Positions 20,946 through 29,499 of a DNA stretch of 32,278 nt are shown one piece after another. Within the stretch, counting starts at the first letter, position 1. The number at the start of each line of letters is the position of its first letter. Made by a program: the position numbers and the translations under genes. The notes under the pieces are model-generated. The model had not been told where the DNA came from, made no database searches, and was given only the letters and a program-made list of their open reading frames with translations. Where the stretch lies: the NCBI GenBank assembly GCA_020742515.1, contig DYWT01000268.1, positions 1 to 32,278 on the forward strand. The letters are read 5' to 3'. This stretch comes from Sporosarcina psychrophila. GTDB taxonomy: Bacteria; Bacillota; Bacilli; Bacillales_A; Planococcaceae.

Positions 20946-21852
20946 CGCTTTTCCTAACTTTATCGACCAATTCTATAAAGTCATCTGGTAGCGGGCTGTT
21001 AAATTCCATATACTCACCTGTTACGGGGTGATCAAAACCGAGCGTTCCTGCATGCAATACTTGTCCGTTAAAGTCGAGTGTTTTTTTCGGACCATATTTC
21101 GGATCTCCGACAAGCGGATAACCGATATATTTCATATGAACTCGAATTTGGTGTGTTCTCCCTGTTTCTAATCTGCATTCAACAAGTGTGTAATCGCCAA
21201 ACCGCTCAATTACTTTGAAATGCGTTACCGCATGCCTTCCTTTATCAACAATCGCCATATTTTGCCGCTCACGTTGATCACGACCGATCGGAGCATCAAT
21301 TGTTCCGTTATCATGCGGGATATGACCATGGACAAGTGCTGTATAAACACGTGTTACCGATCTGTTGACGAGCTGGTCGACTAACGAAACATGTGCTTTA
21401 TCATTTTTCGCCACCATCAAAAGACCAGATGTATCTTTATCGATACGGTGCACAATACCTGGGCGAAGTACGCCGTTGATGCCTGAGAGATCCGTGCAAT
21501 GGTGCATAAGCCCGTTGACCACTGTACCTGATGGATGACCGGGTGCAGGGTGGACAACCATACCACGCGCTTTGTTGAGAACGAGAACGTCTTTATCTTC
21601 ATAATAGATATCGAGTTCAAGATCTTCCGCAACGACATCAAGTTCTTCCAGTTCAGGTTCTTCCACCGTTATCGTATCACCTACTCGAACTTTATAATTT
21701 GGTTTCACTTGAATACCGCCTACAAGAACAAGGCCATCTTTCAGCCATGACTGAATTTGTGTACGTGACCATTCAGAGTTAACCGCCGATAACGCTTTGT
21801 CAATACGGCTTCCTTTGTGTTCTTCCGTTACTTCTATTTCAATTTTTTCCAT
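20926..21852 (-). CDS. rluD: RluA/RluD family 23S rRNA pseudouridine synthase (YlyB)
   Basis: This 308-residue enzyme isomerises uridines in 23S rRNA. An N-terminal S4 RNA-binding domain (GSRIDKALSAVNSEWSRTQIQ, about 14-60) precedes the catalytic domain. The catalytic Asp138 lies in HRIDKDTSGLLMVAK, and the C-terminal family motif is ETGRTHQIRVHMKYIGYPLVGD. It matches B. subtilis ylyB by position, between lspA and pyrR. Its start shares a base with the lspA stop. The exact modified uridines are not deducible. Confidence 0.92.
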   Translation of the reverse strand: MEKIEIEVTEEHKGSRIDKALSAVNSEWSRTQIQSWLKDGLVLVGGIQVKPNYKVRVGDTITVEEPELEELDVVAEDLELDIYYEDKDVLVLNKARGMVVHPAPGHPSGTVVNGLMHHCTDLSGINGVLRPGIVHRIDKDTSGLLMVAKNDKAHVSLVDQLVNRSVTRVYTALVHGHIPHDNGTIDAPIGRDQRERQNMAIVDKGRHAVTHFKVIERFGDYTLVECRLETGRTHQIRVHMKYIGYPLVGDPKYGPKKTLDFNGQVLHAGTLGFDHPVTGEYMEFNSPLPDDFIELVDKVRKSVDKTEE

Positions 21853-22328
21853 TACGACACCTTTTTCTTGTTCTTTTTTTCATCCATAATAATATGGATG
21901 ATGATTATGACTACCCCTACTGTCAAAGCTGCATCTGCAACATTAAAAATCGGGAAATCATAGTTGATAATCGGAATTGTGACGTCGACAAAATCGACAA
22001 CTTCCTTGCGCCATAGTCGGTCGATGAAATTACCAATTGCGCCACCAAGAAGAAACATTAAACTGACTCCAAATAGCGGATGTCCCTTCGCTTCTTTATG
22101 GAAGTAATAGATAATGCCTCCTGCAACAACGACAGTAACGATATAAAATAACCACATTTGTCCTTCAAGCATTCCCCATGCTGCTCCCGTGTTGCGGTGG
22201 GAAAGAAGCCCCAAATAAGGATCTGCAATACTAATTTTTTCGCCAAGCTCCATGTTTTTAACGACAAGCCACTTCGTTAACTGATCCAAAATAATAACGA
22301 ATGCCGCTAATCCGTAATAAATGAACAA
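21852..22328 (-). CDS. lspA: lipoprotein signal peptidase (signal peptidase II)
   Basis: LspA cleaves the signal peptide of prolipoproteins after lipid attachment, in the plasma membrane. I start it at TTG 22328, which has GGGGG 8 bases upstream. This gives 158 residues, the normal size; the open frame further upstream would add an unlikely 23-residue extension. Four membrane helices are visible. Catalytic aspartates lie in GNFIDRL (Asp103) and NVADAAL (Asp132). The NTGAAWGML motif is also conserved. It overlaps rluD by one base and lies about 300 bases downstream of ileS, with a dispersed repeat between. Confidence 0.92.
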   Translation of the reverse strand: MFIYYGLAAFVIILDQLTKWLVVKNMELGEKISIADPYLGLLSHRNTGAAWGMLEGQMWLFYIVTVVVAGGIIYYFHKEAKGHPLFGVSLMFLLGGAIGNFIDRLWRKEVVDFVDVTIPIINYDFPIFNVADAALTVGVVIIIIHIIMDEKKNKKKVS

Positions 22329-22414
22329 TCTAAATACCCCCGTCCGACAGATTACGTTCCATTTTACCACATCGACACCTATATGACCGCATTTCAACGT
22401 AAAATGAGTAATAA

Positions 22415-22549
22415 GAAAAGCGTAAGCGCCTTGGTAGACCTGAAAGGCATAAGTCGATCCAACGACGTGGCGGTCTTTGCCACATAGCTGGATTGCTTAT
22501 GACCTGAGGGGCTAGGCGCTGAAGCTAGACACTGCTCCAGGTTCAAAAA
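22415..22549 (+). repeat. dispersed intergenic repeat, copy A
   Basis: This element starts GAAAAGCGTAAGCGCC and ends GGCGCTGAAGCTAGACACTG followed by CTCCAGGTTCAAAAA. The same termini bracket copy B at 25414-25636, in the same orientation. The GCGCC and GGCGC blocks form a short terminal inverted repeat. The internal part differs in length (about 135 versus 223 bases). I recognise this as the type of non-coding, MITE-like or BIME-like repeat scattered through Bacillales intergenic regions. It fills the lspA-ileS gap. Confidence 0.75.
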
Positions 22550-22566
22550 CTTATAATTTCTTTTAA

Positions 22567-22616
22567 AAAAAGCCGCTGCAGCTAGTCTTATAAAAAGACA
22601 GCTGCGACGGCTTTTA
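22567..22616 (-). terminator. terminator of ileS
   Basis: A long stem-loop (AAAAGCCG-TGCAGCT-TCTT pairing with AAGA-AGCTGC-CGGCTTTT, two small internal mismatches) is followed on the minus strand by a seven-T run. It begins 11 bases after the ileS stop codon. Confidence 0.88.
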
Positions 22617-22627
22617 GTTTGACTATT

Positions 22628-25390
22628 TTACGAATAATACTTTTTCACAACATCCGCACATCGTTTGCAGAGTGTAGGGTGGGTTTCATCTGTTCCAATC
22701 GTCTCAGAGATCGTCCAGCAACGGTCACATTTCTCTCCATCTGCTTTTTCAACAAGGACACTTACCGTATCCAGTTTCAAAGTCCCTTCAGGCATGTTAG
22801 CCATCTCACCTTCAGTAAACTGAGACACGATGAAGAATTGCGCAAAGTCAATATCATCAGCCGCAAAGACATCTTGCAGACTTTCAGGAACGGCAACCGT
22901 TACTTTCGCTTCAAGCGATTTTCCAATGACTTTACCATTTCGTGCTTCTTCAAGCGCCTTCAGCACATCATCACGGACAAGCATCAATGTAGCGAAACGT
23001 TCACGCAATACATGTGCTTCCTCGCCTAGATCCTGTGCTTGCGGCATATCTGTTAGCTGAATACTTTCTTCAGTTTTATGCTCGATAAATGCCCACATTT
23101 CATCTGTCGTATGTGGCACAATCGGTGTCAACAGTTTCAGCAGTGTTATTAGTGTTTCATACATCACTGTCTGCATCGCACGTCGGTGTGAATGATCTGC
23201 CCCTTCGATATAGACAACATCTTTAGCAATATCAAGATAGAACGAGCTCAATTCACCCGTACAGAAGTTATTTACTGCATGGTAAACACTTGCAAATTCA
23301 TAGTTATCATAAGCATTACGCACTTCTGTGATCAAATCCTGTAATTTCACATAGACAAATTTGTCTACTGTACGTAGATTTTCAAATGCAACTGCGTCTG
23401 TAGCCGGATTGAAGTCCGATGTATTACCATGCAGGAAACGAAGTGTGTTACGGATTTTTCTGTACACTTCGGAAACTTGCTTGAAGTTCGAGTCAGAAAC
23501 CCGTACATCCGCTGTGTAATCAACAGAGGATACCCACAGGCGAAGAATGTCTGCGCCGAGCTGGTTCATTACTTTTGCAGGAACGATGACATTTCCGATT
23601 GATTTACTCATTTTACGTCCTTCGCCGTCAAGGGTGAAGCCGTGGCTTAGCAAGCTCTTATAAGGTGCATGGCCGTTGATGGCGACACTTGTCGTAAGGG
23701 ATGAATTAAACCACCCTCGGTATTGGTCAGACCCTTCAAGATACAAGTCAGCCGGGTAAACCAGATCATCCCGTTCTACTAGCACACCTTGGTGCGTCGA
23801 GCCTGAATCGAACCAGACATCCATGATATCCGTCTCTTTCGTGAATTGCCCATTTGGACTTCCTTCGTGCGTGAACCCTTCTGGCAGTAAATCTTTTGCT
23901 TCTCTTTCGAACCAGATGTTCGACCCGTTTTCACGGAACAGCTCCGAAACGTTGGCAATTGTTTCATCTGTAATGATTGGTTCACCGTTTTCAGCGTAAA
24001 ATACTGGAATTGGAACACCCCATACACGCTGACGTGAAATACACCAGTCTCCGCGGTCGCGAACCATATTATATAGTCTTGTTTCTCCCCATGAAGGTGT
24101 AAATTTCGTATTTTTAATTGCATCAAGCAATTCCGTACGGAACGACTCAATTGAAGCAAACCATTGTGCAGTCGCGCGGTAAATAACCGGCTTTTTCGTA
24201 CGCCAATCATGCGGATAAGAGTGAGTGATGAATGATAATTTCTTAAGCGCGCCCACTTTGTCGAGTGCTTCTGTAACTGCTTTATTTGCATCTTCATAAA
24301 ACAGACCTTCGAAGCCTGGCGCTTCATCAGTCATTACACCGCGATCATCGATAGGAGAAAGGGCATCAATACCATATGATTTAGACACGTAGAAGTCATC
24401 TTCCCCGTGACCTGGAGCTGTATGGACACATCCAGTACCCGCTTCGGCTGTAACATGATCACCGAGCATAACAAGCGAATCGCGGTCATACAATGGGTGC
24501 TTCGCAACAACACGGTCGAGTTCAGAACCTTTCAGTTCACGCTCAACAACATGGTCTTCCCAGCCAAGTTCTTCTGCGACAAGCGTAAGTAAATCTTTAG
24601 CGATAAGGAATTTCTCTTCTCCCGCTTTAACAATAACGTATTCAAATTCCGGATGGACAGAAATCCCAAGGTTTGCAGGAATCGTCCATGGAGTCGTCGT
24701 CCAGATTAAGAAGTTAACATCTTCATCAATTACGCCAAGTCCATCTTTCACAGGGAAACTTACATAGATAGATGGTTACTTCTTATCCTGGTATTCGATT
24801 TCCGCCTCAGCAAGTGCAGATTCACTTGATGGTGACCAATAAACCGGTTTCAATCCTTTATAGATATATCCTTTTTTAGCCATTTCACCAAACACTTGAA
24901 TTTGACGCGCCTCAAAAGCTGGTTTCAGCGTGATATATGGATTATCCCAATCGCCACGTACACCGATTCGTTTGAACTGGCTGCGTTGACTGTCAATCTG
25001 GCTAAGGGCATATTCCTCACACATTTTACGGAATTCAGCAACTGATAGTTCTTTTCTCTTTACACCTTTATTAACTAGCGCCTGTTCAATTGGCAATCCA
25101 TGTGTATCCCAGCCTGGGACATAAGGAGCGTGGAAGCCTGTCATCGATTTATGACGGACAATCATATCTTTCAGCACTTTGTTCATCGCATGCCCCATAT
25201 GAAGGTCACCGTTCGCATATGGAGGCCCATCGTGCAATACGAAGAACGGACGCCCAGCAGTTCGCTCCTGTACTTTTTTATAAATGTCCATCTCTGCCCA
25301 TTTTTCTTGTAATAACGGCTCTTTGTTCGGCAAGTTGCCTCTCATCGGGAATTCTGTTTTAGGCATAAGCAACGTATCTTTGTAATCCAT
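22628..25390 (-). pseudogene. ileS: isoleucyl-tRNA synthetase with in-frame premature stop
   Basis: IleRS charges tRNA-Ile and edits Val-tRNA-Ile. Read through, the frame spans 920 codons, matching the 921-residue B. subtilis enzyme. The HMGH form of the HIGH motif is at 64-67, KMSKS at about 593-597, the editing domain between ([13 protein letters not shown] and [17 protein letters not shown]), and the C-terminal zinc cysteines in CDRCW and CKRCA. Codon 205 is TAA (24776-24778) where the protein context expects a sense codon; TCA (Ser) is one base away. Both sides are in the same frame, so this is a nonsense change, not a frameshift. The 204-residue N-terminal piece (24776-25390) and the 707-residue downstream frame (22628-24751, a GTG without ribosome site) would not make an enzyme. 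Either the base is a sequencing error, or the strain relies on suppression or another IleRS. Confidence 0.9.
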
Positions 25391-25413
25391 TATGTTTTCC
25401 TCCTTTAAAATTA

Positions 25414-25636
25414 GAAAAGCGTAAGGCGCCGTCCAGCCCCGACAGGCATAAGTGAAAAGGAAGGCAGTCTGAGTGCGCGACGTCCTGTCGCGAAGACTGC
25501 ATACCTACATCCTGTAGGCTCGAGGAGGCGTACTTCAGCCACCAAGGAGGGATGTAGTTCAATCCCTCTTACAGCAAAACGGCTTTTGACCCGAGGGGGT
25601 GGCGCCTGAAGCTAGACACCGTTCCATGTTTCAAAA
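25414..25636 (+). repeat. dispersed intergenic repeat, copy B
   Basis: It has the same termini and orientation as copy A, beginning GAAAAGCGTAAGGCGCC and ending GGCGCCTGAAGCTAGACACC. The interior is longer and carries CAGCCCCGACAGGCATAAGTG plus CTCGAGGAGGCG, both typical of this Bacillales repeat family. A third fragment, GAAAAGCGCAAGTAG, follows at about 25657. The element ends about 12 bases before the ileS ribosome site and so separates the T-box from the gene. Confidence 0.75.
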
Positions 25637-25702
25637 AATTATCCTTAATTTTTGAAAAGCGCAAGTAGTTCGTAGCCTAAGTCCGCTACATCTTATGACA
25701 AT

Positions 25703-25945
25703 AAAAAAATCCCCGCCCCTAAAAAGGGACGAAGAATTATTCTCGCGTTACCACCCTACTTGCAGCAAACGAATTTGCTGCCACTCAGACACCGTAACGG
25801 GGTGTGCCCGGGATTACGTACATCATTCCGCAATCCGGCTCAAGAGTGATTTTCGCTTCCAATCTGTTGACCGGGCTTCCACCGCCCCCGGCTCGCTTTT
25901 CACAAATTTGAAAAGTACTCTCTCTTTCAATGCCTGTTATAAATA
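25703..25945 (-). promoter_or_regulatory. T-box riboswitch leader, isoleucine-specific
   Basis: On the minus strand the leader contains the T-box consensus AGGGTGGTAACGCGAG (25742-25757) and a terminator with its U-run (CGTCCCTTTTTAGGGGCGGGGA then seven T, 25703-25732). Stem I begins GAGAGAGTAC and carries the specifier ATC (25848-25850) in the context GAAAATCACTC. AUC is an isoleucine codon, matching ileS downstream. Uncharged tRNA-Ile would stabilise the antiterminator and switch ileS on. The distance from the terminator to the ileS start, about 310 bases, is unusually long because of repeat copy B. Confidence 0.93.
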
Positions 25946-25955
25946 TATGCACATT

Positions 25956-25985
25956 ATTATATGTGTGAATTAAGACAAATGTCAA
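25956..25985 (-). promoter_or_regulatory. sigma-A promoter of the ileS T-box transcript
   Basis: TTGACA (25980-25985), an 18-base spacer and a perfect TATAAT (25956-25961) on the minus strand. It lies just after the divIVA stop codon and directly before Stem I of the T-box. Confidence 0.88.
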
Positions 25986-25991
25986 GTTTCC

Positions 25992-26501
25992 TTACGAATC
26001 AAGGTCGGCTGCTATTTCTAACTGCTCCGTATTTATTTCATACTCAAGCAAAACGTCCCAGTCATCTGACTGGATAAGGTCAAGTTGTGCTTCAATTAGC
26101 ATTTTGAAACGTGTGCGGAAGACTTTCGACTGTTTTTTTAGATCTTCAATTTCCACAGAAATTTTGCGTGCGCGGGAAAGAGCTTCATTGACAATTCGAT
26201 CCGCGTTCTTTTCTGCTTCTTTGATAATCAGCTTTGATTCCTTCATAGAGTTGCGGCGAACGTCTTCCGCAGCTTCCTGTGCGATGAGAATTGATTTTTG
26301 CAGTGTCTGCTCGATTGAGTTGAAATGGGAGACCTGTTCTTCTGATTGTTTCAAACTGCTTTTCAACGCTTTATTTTCTTCAAGGACATTTTCATAATCC
26401 TTCATTACTTGTTCCAAGAATTCATTTACTTCATCTTCATTATATCCACGGAACTTATTGGCGAATTCTTTATTATGTATATCAAGTGGTGATAAAGCCA
26501 T
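25992..26501 (-). CDS. divIVA: DivIVA septum-placement protein
   Basis: DivIVA is a peripheral membrane protein that recognises curved membrane at poles and septa and recruits MinJ/MinCD and, in sporulation, RacA. It has about 169 residues from the ATG at 26501, which follows AAAGGGGAG; the in-frame start three codons earlier is closer to the ribosome site and less likely. The N-terminal lipid-binding domain is typical (LSPLDIHNKEFANKFRGY, with NEDEVNEFLEQV next). It is followed by long coiled coils (about 27-60 and 70-150) and an acidic tail. Gene position before ileS is the standard one. Confidence 0.95.
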   Translation of the reverse strand: MALSPLDIHNKEFANKFRGYNEDEVNEFLEQVMKDYENVLEENKALKSSLKQSEEQVSHFNSIEQTLQKSILIAQEAAEDVRRNSMKESKLIIKEAEKNADRIVNEALSRARKISVEIEDLKKQSKVFRTRFKMLIEAQLDLIQSDDWDVLLEYEINTEQLEIAADLDS

Positions 26502-26535
26502 TTGAAGCATCTCCCCTTTAACTTATTCATTCTCT

Positions 26536-26565
26536 ATTATACATGTTGTGCCATCAGAAAACAGT
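26536..26565 (-). promoter_or_regulatory. probable divIVA promoter
   Basis: A perfect TATAAT (26536-26541) lies 35 bases upstream of the divIVA start on the minus strand. The -35 region, 17-18 bases further, is poor (GTTTTC), so strength is uncertain. Confidence 0.5.
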
Positions 26566-26670
26566 TCTTTTTCAAACTATTATCTGATAATGCGAAACTT
26601 CAATCATTGGAGTACTTCTATCTTCTTTATAGTTGAGTAAACCAGCGATTTACCGCTACTGTGGGCGACA

Positions 26671-27447
26671 TCATTCTAATTTTCCAATGGCAATTCTAAT
26701 CTTGTCTTTACGCGTTCTTCCTTCAATTGCAATCACTTTAAAACGGCCAGAACCTCTTATTGATAGCATGTCCGATTCTTGAAGTTCGAATGCGGGCTGA
26801 TCCCGAACAGCCCAGTTCACTTTCACTTTTTCTCCGTGAATAAGTGAAGCCGCTTTTTGGCGTGGAATATTGGCTAACGCCGCGGTAACTACATCGAGTC
26901 TTAAAGAACTGACAATATGCATTTCCTCTGTCCATGTATCCGTCGTGACAATCCAGTCTTCCGGCAGACCATTTTCTTCAACCGTCACTTTCGCTTTTCC
27001 AATCGACACAAAATTTGCCACCATATAATCTTTTAACTCATCAGCAACTGCAAATTGAACTTTATCGTCCTCCACCCGGATGTCCCCGAACTTCGACCTA
27101 TCGATTCCCAAAGCCATCATCGAACCTAGGATATCCTTATGATCAAGTTTTAAAAATTTAGATGCATATTTCACATCGAACATAGCTATTCTGTAATCTA
27201 ATAGCTCGGGCACATAATAATCTGGATAGATAAGAATTCTTCTTCGCTCCGCTTCGGGAAATGCACCATGCGATCCAATCAGCAGCATGGAACTGCCAGC
27301 AAGCGATTCAACAATACGCTGTTGCCTTGGATCCAGAAATCCCGTCAATTTTGGGGAATAGGTGTCCTCTACTTCACGTATCCAGCCAATCGCCATTTCG
27401 ATGAAGGGCTGTTCATCTTTCCTAAAATGCTGCAGTATTGTTTCCAT
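26671..27447 (-). CDS. ylmH: YlmH family S4-domain RNA-binding protein
   Basis: This 258-residue protein has an N-terminal alpha/beta domain (YlmH/YaiN type: GFLDPRQQRI, then SSMLLIGSHGAFPEAERRRI) and a C-terminal S4 domain at about 183-245 (SLRLDVVTAALANIPRQKAASLI). S4 proteins bind structured RNA. YlmH has been linked to rescue of stalled large-subunit/peptidyl-tRNA complexes, acting like RqcP. It lies in the division cluster between ylmG and divIVA, as in B. subtilis. AAGGAG precedes the ATG at 8 bases. A terminator-like hairpin lies just upstream, so it may have its own promoter. Confidence 0.92.
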   Translation of the reverse strand: METILQHFRKDEQPFIEMAIGWIREVEDTYSPKLTGFLDPRQQRIVESLAGSSMLLIGSHGAFPEAERRRILIYPDYYVPELLDYRIAMFDVKYASKFLKLDHKDILGSMMALGIDRSKFGDIRVEDDKVQFAVADELKDYMVANFVSIGKAKVTVEENGLPEDWIVTTDTWTEEMHIVSSLRLDVVTAALANIPRQKAASLIHGEKVKVNWAVRDQPAFELQESDMLSIRGSGRFKVIAIEGRTRKDKIRIAIGKLE

Positions 27448-27465
27448 TTCTCCGACTCCTTATAG

Positions 27466-27488
27466 AAAAATCCTCACATAAGTGAGGA
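27466..27488 (-). terminator. terminator-like hairpin between ylmG and ylmH
   Basis: A 7-bp perfect stem (TCCTCAC with GTGAGGA, 4-base loop) is followed on the minus strand by TTTTTC. It ends only a few bases before the ylmH ribosome site. It may terminate the upstream transcript or attenuate ylmH. The remaining ~180 bases up to ylmG hold no gene that I can see. Confidence 0.6.
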
Positions 27489-27667
27489 CAACATAATTAT
27501 TCTATGATTCAAATCCAAAAGGTTAAATATAATGTTCCCTCATATTATGGAATAGCCCTAACAGAAGTAAATGAAACAAGATTTAAAGGCTGAGTTACTG
27601 ATCCCATTCAATACCGCGTGTCGTTCTAGCTATTTTCTATAGAACTTTCCTTTTGGGGTTAATCAAC

Positions 27668-27943
27668 CTATAAAATCATATTAAATACTGCTGCTACACC
27701 ATTAGTAATTAACCTTAACGCAAATATGCCCACGATTGGTGAAATATCAATCATTCCAAGCGGCGGTATGAACTTCCTGAAAAATCCCAAATAAGGTTCT
27801 GCGATCTTCTCGAGTATTTTACCGAATTTTGTCTCCCGTGAAGCAGGTACCCATGACATTAAAATATAAATGATAAGAAGTATTGAGTAAATCTGAATTA
27901 CTCCAGCTATGCCTTGATAAAGTAACACTAAGATATTTTCCAT
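27668..27943 (-). CDS. ylmG: YggT family membrane protein YlmG
   Basis: This 91-residue integral membrane protein has two hydrophobic helices (about 5-30 and 66-88) around an amphipathic loop with the family motif EPYLGFFRKFIPPLGMIDISPIV. YggT/YlmG proteins are conserved beside sepF in Gram-positives and cyanobacteria and are associated with cell division or membrane-protein organisation; the molecular role is not settled. It starts 26 bases after sepF, behind a TGAGGTG ribosome site. Confidence 0.93.
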   Translation of the reverse strand: MENILVLLYQGIAGVIQIYSILLIIYILMSWVPASRETKFGKILEKIAEPYLGFFRKFIPPLGMIDISPIVGIFALRLITNGVAAVFNMIL

Positions 27944-27969
27944 TCTATTTCGTACACCTCATTCAATTT

Positions 27970-28416
27970 CTATCGTTCAAAGTAATCAGAAATTGCCCCG
28001 GCAACTTCCACATTTTCTGGTACACATAGGAAAATATCCGTTCCAATTCGCTGAATATCCCCGCCAAGCGCATAAACGGTTCCACTAAGGAAATCGACAA
28101 TTCGAATTCCCTGATCGCGTTCGATTCGCTGCAAGTTGACAACAACTGCCCGTTTATTTTTCAGATGTTCCGAAATATCTTGTGCTTCCGCGTAAACGCG
28201 CGGTTCAATAAGAATGACTTTAGAGGACTTTTGAACACTTTGCAAGCTGACAACCGTTGCAGATTGCTGTACTTCGCCTGCCGTTTGTTTTCTCATTGGT
28301 CCTTTACGCGGCTGCTCCGGTACTGGACGCTGTTCTTCTCGCCGCGGCTGTTCTGGCACATCGCTTTCTTCATCTTCCAGATAGAACCATTTTTCAAACT
28401 TATTTTTAATGCTCAT
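27970..28416 (-). CDS. sepF: cell division protein SepF
   Basis: SepF forms rings that bundle FtsZ filaments and anchor them to the membrane. This 148-residue protein has the N-terminal amphipathic membrane anchor ([17 protein letters not shown]), a Pro/Arg/Gln-rich linker (about 20-45), and the C-terminal dimer-forming domain (about 62-146) with [16 protein letters not shown], the [10 protein letters not shown] strand and [11 protein letters not shown]. It overlaps the ylmE stop by ATGA, so translation is coupled. Confidence 0.96.
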   Translation of the reverse strand: MSIKNKFEKWFYLEDEESDVPEQPRREEQRPVPEQPRKGPMRKQTAGEVQQSATVVSLQSVQKSSKVILIEPRVYAEAQDISEHLKNKRAVVVNLQRIERDQGIRIVDFLSGTVYALGGDIQRIGTDIFLCVPENVEVAGAISDYFER

Positions 28417-29105
28417 ATGTCTCCCTCGCTTTCTGCTCCGACAAGTGCAGTCCCGATTCTTACGTGGGTTGCACCTTCTTCAATAGCGATAATGAAATCA
28501 TTTGACATTCCCATGGACAATTCCGTACATGGTGCATGTGGCATACTTTTTGCTGAGATACCGTCCCGAAGTTCTCTTAGTGAACGGAATACGATCCGAA
28601 TCTCATCCGCTTCATGCGTGAAAGGAGCCATCGTCATTAAACCTATAATTCTGACTTTGTTATAAACCGCGGCTTCTTCGATGAAGCTATCAAGTTCAAT
28701 TGGCGCTATACCTGATTTGCTAGCTTCCCCAGAAACATTTACTTGGATGAAACAGTCAACGGTATGATCTGCACGTTTGTGGATTTCTTTTACCAAACTC
28801 ATTCGATCAACAGAATGTAAATAATCGATTCGATTGATGATTTCTTTAACTTTTCTACTTTGAACATTACCGATGAAATGCCAAATGGCTTCACTTTTTA
28901 TCATTTCCTGTTTCCCAAACAGACCTTCGGGGCGATTTTCACCCAGATGATGAATCTGCGCATCTAGGACCGCAGATGCTCTAACTGCCGAAACTTCCTT
29001 CGTAACAGCAACGACCGTGATTTCAGATCTATTTCGCCCTGTTCGGTCACAAGCAGCTTGTATATCTTGTTCAATTTTTTGTATTCTTTGTTGGAGATCG
29101 GCCAT
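28413..29105 (-). CDS. ylmE: YggS/YlmE family PLP homeostasis protein
   Basis: This single-domain PLP-binding TIM-barrel protein (about 230 residues) acts in pyridoxal-phosphate and amino/keto-acid homeostasis and has no known catalytic turnover. The PLP lysine lies in VVAVTKEVS near residue 33. The family motifs [44 protein letters not shown] and VRIGTALVG are all present. I start it at the ATG at 29105, three codons after a GTG with no better ribosome site. It stands directly upstream of sepF, as in other Bacillales. Confidence 0.94.
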   Translation of the reverse strand: MADLQQRIQKIEQDIQAACDRTGRNRSEITVVAVTKEVSAVRASAVLDAQIHHLGENRPEGLFGKQEMIKSEAIWHFIGNVQSRKVKEIINRIDYLHSVDRMSLVKEIHKRADHTVDCFIQVNVSGEASKSGIAPIELDSFIEEAAVYNKVRIIGLMTMAPFTHEADEIRIVFRSLRELRDGISAKSMPHAPCTELSMGMSNDFIIAIEEGATHVRIGTALVGAESEGDI

Positions 29106-29174
29106 TTTTATCACTACTTTTCATCAATCTTTCATTTCATTGTACCAACCTAACCAAAACATATCAATAATAAA

Positions 29175-29420
29175 TCATTTTTCTGCCTCCTTTTTGCCTA
29201 CAAGTACAATATCTTTACCGATTGTTGTAATCTCTGTAAGATTGACACGTTTCGTATCCTTGTTTTTTGCATCAAAAAAACTGTTCCTTTCCCCTCCGCC
29301 AACGTGTAAGGATTCTACTTTACCATTTACAATATCAATCGTCGCATCTTGGACAAATCCAAGGAATGAACCCTTGGTAACGTCTATAACTTCTTTTTTT
29401 TGTATTTCTGAAAACCTCAT
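29175..29420 (-). CDS. ylmC: YlmC/YmxH family PRC-barrel sporulation protein
   Basis: This is a short PRC-barrel protein of 81 residues, starting at the ATG at 29420 behind AAGGAGGG. It shows the barrel pattern: MRFSEIQKKEVIDV, then GSFLGFVQDATID, a loop, and DIVLVGKK at the end. Members of this family (YlmC, YmxH) are spore-former proteins of unknown molecular function, usually next to sigG or in sporulation operons. Here it follows sigG after a terminator. Confidence 0.85.
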   Translation of the reverse strand: MRFSEIQKKEVIDVTKGSFLGFVQDATIDIVNGKVESLHVGGGERNSFFDAKNKDTKRVNLTEITTIGKDIVLVGKKEAEK

Positions 29421-29461
29421 AAAATCCCTCCTTACAATGACTATATGCACATAAACGTAAG

Positions 29462-29492
29462 AAAAAACGCAATGCAGCTATCGCATTGCGTT
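29462..29492 (-). terminator. terminator of sigG
   Basis: AACGCAATGC and GCATTGCGTT form a 10-bp perfect stem with a 6-base loop, followed by TTTTTTC on the minus strand. It lies 7 bases after the sigG stop. Confidence 0.9.
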
Positions 29493-29499
29493 ACATTTA

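Noticed and set aside
24760..24790. Frameshift or programmed read-through in ileS
   Set aside because: The two halves are in the same frame, so no shift is needed. The bases after TAA (CCA) do not match known read-through contexts.
25359..25562. 67-codon minus-strand frame between ileS and the T-box
   Set aside because: It lies wholly within dispersed repeat B and the ileS start; no independent support.
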